Assembly: GCA_017506865.1 (NCBI GenBank)
Contig: JAFCMP010000015.1
Location: 1-64,000 of the forward strand
Direction: 5' to 3'
Length of the DNA stretch: 64,000 nucleotides
DNA from: Tribonema minus
Lineage: Eukaryota; Sar; Xanthophyceae; Tribonematales; Tribonemataceae
The notes beneath the pieces were generated by a model. That model did not search any database. It was not told the origin of the DNA and worked only from the letters and a program-made list of their open reading frames with translations. The translations under genes and the position numbers were made by a program. Positions 51,242 through 64,000 of the stretch are shown piece after piece (the first letter of the stretch is position 1; each line of letters opens with the position of its first letter).

Positions 51242-53078
51242 GCTCCAGGATGTCTGCTCAAGTCACTGACGTGGTCCAGAGCTGTGGATTTGCGCGATCT
51301 GTGCATATAAATGTATTCACCTTAAGGTTGCTGCCAGCATTGACTGTGGTTGTCTTCTACATGCACGTTTGCTTCACTTCAACATCTTACATATTCGCCT
51401 CCTTCAGTGTGTGTGTGTGTTGCATGAAGGTCCAGCAGAAGAGCATTATGGTTGCCTACCTTAAAGTAGCACTATGACCAGATAGTCTAAGAGCAGCTTG
51501 GTGGGGGTATACTGTGAGCAAAATGCCTGATTTTGGAGTGCAGGCTGCCGTCACCATTTTTGTTTATTCTCGTTTGGTCACGATGTTGTGTTTGCCTCAA
51601 AATGTTTGTCACCAAGTGCATAACTTCACGAGCATGCTCATTGGGGCAGTTGCATGCCTCACGGTGCAGCACAAGCCTCCTCGTTCGCCTCCAACTCTTT
51701 GCTACAGCATACTGAAAATGGAGCAAAATCTCCCTTTCTTTCCCCTTTTTTTCCCCTTTTTTTCCCCCGGCGTGCCAACCCCTCAAAAAATTTGCCGAAA
51801 AATTCACCCACGGGTAATGCATAGATCCGAAATTCATGTTAAATGCAAACGCCGGCGCAGGACTTTGTATGTGTAGCGCTGCGCAGCAGAGACAATCTTG
51901 CCCATGACATTTGTTACTGGCATGCTCACAACAAGCCTTGTTCGCTCCGCACTGGAATATGCTGCAGCATACAAACAAGCCCAGTGTTGCAGAGTGCGGC
52001 TGGTCGCAACAAGTGTGCCGCAATAATTGACCTAGAGGCAACGACACCTGTGAACCACGGTGTGGCACATGATGACAGCAGCGGAAAAATGTGCTGAATA
52101 TAAGCGCTAACACGCTGTCCTTTCTCTTCAAGTGTGCTAGGCCGCCTTTGCGACATGCCAACCTGCGCTTGCGACAGACTAGTAACCCTCAAGCAAATTT
52201 ACGCCAACAACCCCTGTTCAACCGCAGATCATCAGATGCACCGTAAAAGTGATTTGATTGGTTTGGCGCAAAAACAGGCGCCTCAGGGTACAAATCATGT
52301 GTCAGCAGCACAAAGAGCCACAGTAATTGCGCACTCACGCACCCTAGAGGTGGCTACTCAAACTTGGGCAAGTTCATGTCAGCAAAGGAATTTGCACATT
52401 TGTGTGTCAGCATGCACATGTGCTGGTCTTGCATCAATAAATGCCTTGTATTATTGATGGCCAAAATACAGTGCCAGATTTCCACACTCGGGCTGGACAG
52501 GATGTGCTCACTGCTTACAATTGCACCCTGACGATGCATTACAAATTGTTCAGCAGGTGCAGCTCGAAGCATCAACAATGGACACGGAATAGCCAATGTT
52601 GATTAAGACCAAGGTGTACACAACCTCTGCTGAAGTACCAACATGCCTCCTATACGCTGCAGTGAACCTCTTGTGCGTTGGCAGTGAAAGGTTGGACCAC
52701 CCATGCTAGTATAGGTGACCAGCAGTCATGTACAGCGTGTATAATTGATCCGGCATAAGTGTGGTGAAAAGCACACTTGACAGAATGCTGCGCGCTGACT
52801 AAGCAAATGCACGATGCTGCTCGGCAACAACTTCTCTGGGTACCCAATTTATTGGAAAGAGGCGCTGGCAGTAAGCACCTCCTATCCATTATGTAGCAGG
52901 TGCAGCAGGGACTGTGTATGAGGCAGAGCCCACAATTATTTATCTGCAGGTACCACAGGCGCTGCTGGTGCCGAAGATGCAGGTGCCGCAGGTGAAAGAG
53001 CAACAATCTTGTGACCCTCATCACAAGTCACGTGCACAAGGGGACACCACGACAACGTGGGATGCTGCAAGCCACCCA

Positions 53079-53194
53079 CTATTCACGTAAGTATACACGG
53101 TTCAAAAGCAGCAAGGGTGCCACAGCACTCGTCTTGAGCTGGTAGCGGCTGGATGCAGCAGTGAGAACAGATGCTTTGACTTCAACAGTCACAC
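53079..53194 (-). CDS. CRN-like gene, right copy, probable exon 2
   Basis: Counterpart of 10547-10662, with the same acceptor and frame and a V to A change. The same uncertainty about its 3' boundary applies. Confidence 0.38.
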
Positions 53195-53687
53195 CTGCCA
53201 AGGAGTTGTTAGCGCGATGGTTATGTAACTGTTCTGCTGCTGCTGCAGCAACAAGCACCACATGGTGCGACGACGTGTCAGCAGCACAAAACGTTACAAT
53301 GTGAACTGGAGAAAGTTGAATATGTAATGCCAATGCTGAGCAAAAGAACATCCCCGACATAACTTGCATAATCATGTGCATGCGTGTTGTTGGTCCTTCA
53401 GAAGGTGATAACCTTGGCTTGACAACAAGTTCACATGCCATATTTACACCCTCAGCCTATCGGAATGATCAACGGTCTTCTGACCGCCCAGAATCCAGCA
53501 GTCGCAGTTTCCTGCCATGCAGGAAGCTCACAGCCCGACTCAGTCATCAGCAATGCGCACACATGAGTCAGCAATGCTGTCGTGTGATGCGTTACGATGT
53601 GCAGCAGTGCATGCCAAGGAAAAGCTGTAAGCACACGCCATCACGCAAGGTTTGGCAGCAAAATAAAATGCTTCAGTGCCAGCTCAC

Positions 53688-54005
53688 CTGGCACAGGTGG
53701 TGACGGCATGGCCTCCCTGTCCCTCAGCCTGGCGTTGCCCTCAAGGAGCAATTCCTCTTTCCTGCGCAGCTGTTTCTCTTTTTCCCTGAGCTGTTTCTTT
53801 TCCTCCCTAAGCTGTTTCTTTTCCTCCTTGAGCTCCTCCACGTTCATGCCACGGTAAGGTTGCTGCTTCTCCAGGGCCACCATGACCTGGTCGATCTCCT
53901 TCTCCAAGTTCTCAATCTGCCCCCCCACCTTCTTGATCTCAGTGTCGACATCACGCAGCTGCTGCTCCAAACCATCGGAGCTGCTGCCACCTGTCAGTGC
54001 TGCTG

Positions 54006-54036
<31 letters not shown>

Positions 54037-54087
54037 TGGTGGTGCTGCTGCGGCTGCAGCTACTACTGCTCCTTCTGCTGCCTCCAT
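53688..54087 (-). CDS. CRN-like gene, right copy, exon 1 (coiled coil)
   Basis: Counterpart of 9651-10053, with the same start context and donor. It is three bases shorter through loss of one codon in the Ala/Pro tract. The charged heptad repeats are unchanged. Between this 5' part and the exon at 44422 lies TE2. Confidence 0.62.
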
Positions 54088-55370
54088 GTTGCTGCTGCTA
54101 GCAAAGATGCAGAATTTTCACGTGGAATGCCGGTGCCTGCTGCAAGGAACGACGGGAAAGGGACGACTGTGTCAAATCTGACAGACAAAGAGTCGACAGC
54201 ACTGATCAAACACGGCGCAAGGCAGAGAGTCGTGACAAAGTAGCGCACAGGGCTTATTGAGTTGGTGCCTCGCAAGGCTGCTAGTGCTCCGCTCAAATCA
54301 GCTACAAGAGTACCCAAGCGTCACAAGCAGGCGTGCCCCAATTAGCAGCTGCGACCGCAGTAATTTGACTAACAAGATGCTTCACGCCCGCCTTTCTCCG
54401 CCGCTGCTGTCCGGCCTCTCGCTGCTGATGCTGCCCCGGTTGCTGCTGCTGCTGTATAGAAAGGGACGTTTATTCACCTGCACCTGCCTCTGCTAAAGCT
54501 CCATGTAGGGGCCATATACTCCTATCGGTTGGCTGGGGTGGGACCAGGCTCTTCGTCCTCCTGACTATCAGCGGGCCTCTCTCCCTTTGAGCACCAGGGC
54601 TGTTATGCACGTGGCATTTTTCCTCATACGTTCGCGATATAACCTACCGGCATGAAGCAGCCGATACGGACGTGACAACATACTTCTGCTGAGCACCACA
54701 CTATGCCTGCTGAGCAGTATTTGTTGCAGGCTTGTTGGCCGACTCCGGATCAGGAGGTGACTTGAGAGATCGTCTGCAGCGCCATCACTCTCGGTAAGTT
54801 ATGCCAGCAGCATTGCCGTTAATTGTAGATTGAATAACTTCCTCATCGAGGCTTGCGTATCCACTTCATATCACTGAGCAATAAACAAATGGAGGCGTCT
54901 TGAGAGCTCTCCTGCAGCGCCATCGACCTCGACAAGCCATGACCATCTGCGTGTCCGTTGAATCAGAAGTTACTGATGTTTTTATACATCTTCACGGGGG
55001 TGTGGCATAAATTTTATTCGATCTGTGCATGAACTGACCGAGGCGACTTGTGAAGGGCTTGTAGCGTTCTTGGCTCTCCTCAGCGATCGTAGCAAGCAGC
55101 ACGAGATAACCCACATTTATAAAACTTTTTAAAACTTATATAAACGCTGGCACTAGTTGTGTACTATCCTGCTTGGTTTACGCACTTTATCCCATAAATG
55201 TGCATGAGTCTTGACCGGTTAGGTCGGGTATGACCGCACCGGCCAATCAGAACGAGCCGTTTACTTTAGTGGGCCAACCAATGACGTGTTTATCAAACGT
55301 AGTTTCAAAAGCTCAGATTGAGCTCAACTATTATGGCTAAGCTTTTATATTATTGCGGTATAGTTACAAG
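54088..55370. other. Outer right arm without recognised gene
   Basis: Mirror of 8366-9650. Small differences are a TAGGTCGGGT-flanking substitution set and a changed word beside GTTTATCAAAC. It would hold the 5' region of the right CRN-like copy. Confidence 0.4.
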
Positions 55371-61885
<6,515 letters not shown>

Positions 61886-62274
61886 GACTTTGCAGGTGCG
61901 TGGCTGGTGCTTTGCAGCAGAACTTGCCCGCAGAGACAACAGAGTTGGAACTAGCGGCACGGCACGGCGGCATAGATACAAGACTTGTAAGCGTGTCGTT
62001 TTCATCTACAGACTTTGCAGGTGCGTGGCTGGTGCTTTGTAGCAAACTTGCCTGCAGAGACAACAGAGCTGGAACTAGCGACACGGCACCGTGGCATAGA
62101 TACAAGACTTGTAGGCGTGTAGTGTCCATCTACAGACTTTGCAGGTGCGTTGCTGGTGCTTTGTAGCAAACTTGCCTGCAGAGAAAATAGAGTCGGAACT
62201 AGCGGCACGGCACGGCGGCATAGATACAAGACTTGTAGGCGTGTCGTGTTCATCTACAGACTTTGCAGGTGCAT
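61886..62274. repeat. 124 bp tandem repeat, three copies plus a partial one
   Basis: Units start GACTTTGCAGGTGCGT at 61886, 62011 and 62135; a partial unit starts at 62259. Lengths are 125, 124 and 124, so the reading frame shifts between units and coding is unlikely. Internal words such as CATAGATACAAGACTTGTA are kept. Confidence 0.92.
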
Positions 62275-62370
62275 CCTTTGACGCTGTCGTAGCAATGTTG
62301 CATACAGTCACTCTGTAGGCTTTGCAGCTGAATGGAGTCGCCCGTCAGTGGTCGCTGCAAGGTCCTGTAC

Positions 62371-63236
62371 TCCACACTACGTGGAAGGCTCCCCTGTACT
62401 AGCCACTGCACTGCAAGCTCTCTTGTGCTCCACACTATGTGGTAGGCTCTCCTGTACTAACCACTACGCTTCAAGGTCTCTTGCGCTGCACACTACGCTG
62501 CAAGCTCTCCTATACTAACCACTACGCTGCAAGGTCTCTGGCACTGCACACTACGCTGCGAGGTCTCTGGCACTGCACACTACGCTTCAAGGTCTGTTAT
62601 ACTCCACACTACGCTGACAGGTCTCCTGTACTAACCACTACGCTTCAAGGTCTCTTGCGCTGCACACTACGCTGCAAGCTCTCCTACACTAACCACTATG
62701 CTGTAAGCTCTCTTGCGCTGCACACTACGCTGCAAGGTCTCTTGTACTCCACGCTACGCTGACAGGTCTCTTGCGCTGCACACTACGCTGACAGGTCTCT
62801 TGCACTGCACACTACGCTGCAAGCTCTCCTATACTAACCACTACGCCGCAAGCTCTCTTGCGCTGCACACTACGCTTCAAGGTCTGTTATACTCCACACT
62901 ACGCTGACAGGTCTCCTGCACTAACCACTACGCTGCAAGCTCTCTTGCGCTGCACACTACACTTCAAGGTTTGTTATACTCCACACTACGCTGACAGGTC
63001 TCCTGTACTCCACACTACGCTGACAGGTCTCCTGTACTAACCACTACGCTGTAAGCTCTCTTGCGCTGCACACTACACTGAAAGCTCTCCTATGCTCTCC
63101 TATGCAAACCACTATGCTGTAAGCTCTCTTGCGCTGCACACTACGCTGTAAGCTCTCTTGCGCTGCACACTACGCTGCAAGCTCTCCTACACTTACCGCT
63201 ACGCTGCAATCTCTCTTGCGCTGCACACTCCGCTGA
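62371..63236. repeat. ~30 bp minisatellite, about 29 copies
   Basis: Units alternate CTCTCTTGCGCTGCACACTA with CTCCTGTACTAACCACTACG and end GCTGCAAG, GCTGACAG or CTTCAAG. Copies drift by several bases. Because the unit is near 30 bases, open frames persist on the + strand, but their translation is plain repetition. Confidence 0.92.
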
Positions 63237-63472
63237 CATTTTTCCTTATCCTGTAGACTACCAGGACATGACCAATGCACTCTCCAATATCATACAGTCA
63301 GTGCATGTTTTGACGCTTCCCTTGCAGGCCTGGTGCATATAGAACAGGCATCAATGAGGCCTGATGTTGTGACCGTGTGTATCTATTGATCGACATGCCC
63401 TTAGCCTTAGATAGACACGCCCACAGCGTTGCTGACAAAGACACCCCTTGCATCTCTTCTTCCGCAGCCGCC

Positions 63473-64000
63473 ATGACCATGCTGCTGGATTTTTGGTGGT
63501 TTTTGAAGCCCCATATACTGCTGCTGTGGCCTACCATTGTGCCCTTCATCATCCTGCTCACCGTGCCGATGCCGATGGCCTGCATCACATGGTACTTTTG
63601 TGAGAAATCAAAGGTGAGGGTCACGCAAAATCACAGATGCCTTTTGCGCAATCAAGGCAAAGCTTGCCACATCTCAGTGATACATATATGCCCCGCTACA
63701 TTGTTTGCTTCCTATACTTAACTTTTCACCACATCAGACTCATCCAGCTGATGCTGCTTTCCCTGCTTGTCTTGTCAGGCCCGTGCCAAGGCTGTCACTG
63801 AAGCGCGTACACAGGTCCTGCGTCGCATGAGGGAATTGAGCGGCAAACAATCCTGGGCAACTCGCAAGGTATGTCCACAACTGCGACATGACCTCGTACA
63901 ACTGACGCACTGTTATTAGTTGCCATGGAGTGTGTGACTGATCAGGCCTTGTACACTTTGCCACTTTGCTGCACAGGGCCGTCGTCGAAGCACACAGGCC
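63473..64000 (+). CDS. Membrane protein gene, 5' part, runs off the window
   Basis: Exons 63473-63613 (47 codons), 63779-63868 (30 codons) and 63977-64000 (partial) are joined by GT-AG introns (AAG|GTGAGG ... TGTCAG|GCC; AAG|GTATGT ... GCACAG|GGC), all in phase 0. The ATG sits in GCCGCCATGA, a strong start context. Residues 13-43 form a hydrophobic segment (ILLLWPTIVPFIILLTVP and following), followed by a basic soluble part (ARAKAVTEARTQVLRRMREL). It is probably a single-pass or tail-anchored type membrane protein. An upstream exon is possible because TTCTTCCGCAG precedes the ATG. The family is not recognised. It looks like an ordinary host gene. Confidence 0.6.

Larger units (their letters stand above)
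44924..51796 (+). mobile_element. TE2: intact-looking DDE transposon with DUF6729-like protein
   Basis: 6873 bp flanked by GAAAAATT (44916-44923 and 51797-51804). The left arm at about 12386-12396 gives the empty site with one copy. The 3' end, reverse-complemented, starts GGCAAATTTTTTGAGGGG, and the 5' end carries GGCAGATTTTACTTTGGGGG, so both terminate in GGCA(A/G)ATTTT. At the 5' end the bases GGAGA (44924-44928) stand between the duplication and GGCAG; TE3 lacks them. Just inside the 5' end is GTCGACTGTCGACAG, also in TE3. Inside the 3' end are A/G tracts. It carries one seven-exon gene on the + strand. Confidence 0.92.
51805..55370 (-). repeat. Right arm, outer segment
   Basis: Reverse complement of 8366 to about 12385, without the left-arm MITE. 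It contains the empty site of that MITE at about 52205-52220 and the 5' exons of the right CRN-like copy. Confidence 0.95.

Noticed and set aside
44924-51796. TE2 as a KDZ (Kyakuja-Dileera-Zisupton) element
   Set aside because: Long Cys-rich transposases and 8 bp duplications fit, but the characteristic KDZ motifs around the catalytic Asp residues were not found; the DN..D...FPSL and SALEGYH motifs fit a DUF6729-linked family better.

Overview
This is a eukaryotic nuclear window. Coding regions are split by phase-consistent GT-AG introns (and one clear GC-AG intron), and the DNA is full of trinucleotide repeats, minisatellites and cut-and-paste transposons. There are no bacterial operons, tRNA/rRNA genes or CRISPR arrays. 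The protein families seen (Crinkler-like nuclease, MULE with SWIM finger, DUF6729-like transposase) and the Ala/Gln/Gly-rich proteins would fit a green alga or a related protist. That assignment is inference; no marker gene fixes it.

The dominant structure is a very large imperfect palindrome. From outside in it has: a (CAG)n array (1-8347), a left arm (8366-18262), an 11.2 kb unshared core (18263-29492), a right arm (29493-55370) that is the reverse complement of the left arm, and a (CTG)n array (55377-61516). The arrays are part of the symmetry, because the array orientation flips with the arm. The right arm looks much longer only because two transposons sit in it (TE1, 29782-39326; TE2, 44924-51796). 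Subtracting these, and a 434 bp MITE from the left arm, leaves about 9.45 kb on each side. The arms differ by scattered substitutions, roughly 1 percent by eye, and by these insertions.

Each arm carries the same multi-exon gene, on the + strand on the left and the - strand on the right. It has an N-terminal coiled coil and C-terminal exons resembling the nuclease part of Crinkler (CRN)-like proteins. A second, weaker exon set and a ~60 bp GC-rich minisatellite follow toward the centre. The core holds a decayed MULE transposase on the - strand (zinc finger, transposase domain, SWIM finger) with a PDZ domain fused after the SWIM finger. It is broken by two in-frame stops and probable frameshifts. 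A foldback MITE with perfect 122 bp ends lies in one of its introns.

TE2 is apparently intact. Seven exons with matching phases encode a ~1375-residue protein with a DUF6729-like Cys-rich region and candidate D/D/E residues, flanked by an 8 bp target-site duplication. TE3 (30998-33914), a shorter relative with the same termini and its own perfect 8 bp duplication, is nested inside TE1. TE1 is an unassigned family with CGTCGGGAAAAC ends and dense subterminal GGTGC motifs.

Right of the CTG array (61517-64000) come unique sequence, a 124 bp tandem repeat, a ~30 bp minisatellite of roughly 29 copies, and the start of a host-type gene for a small membrane protein that runs off the window. A speculative reading is that the palindrome is, or descends from, a giant TIR element whose core MULE once mobilised it and whose terminal repeats carry the CRN-like gene. 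An inverted segmental duplication nucleated at the repeat array is the main alternative.
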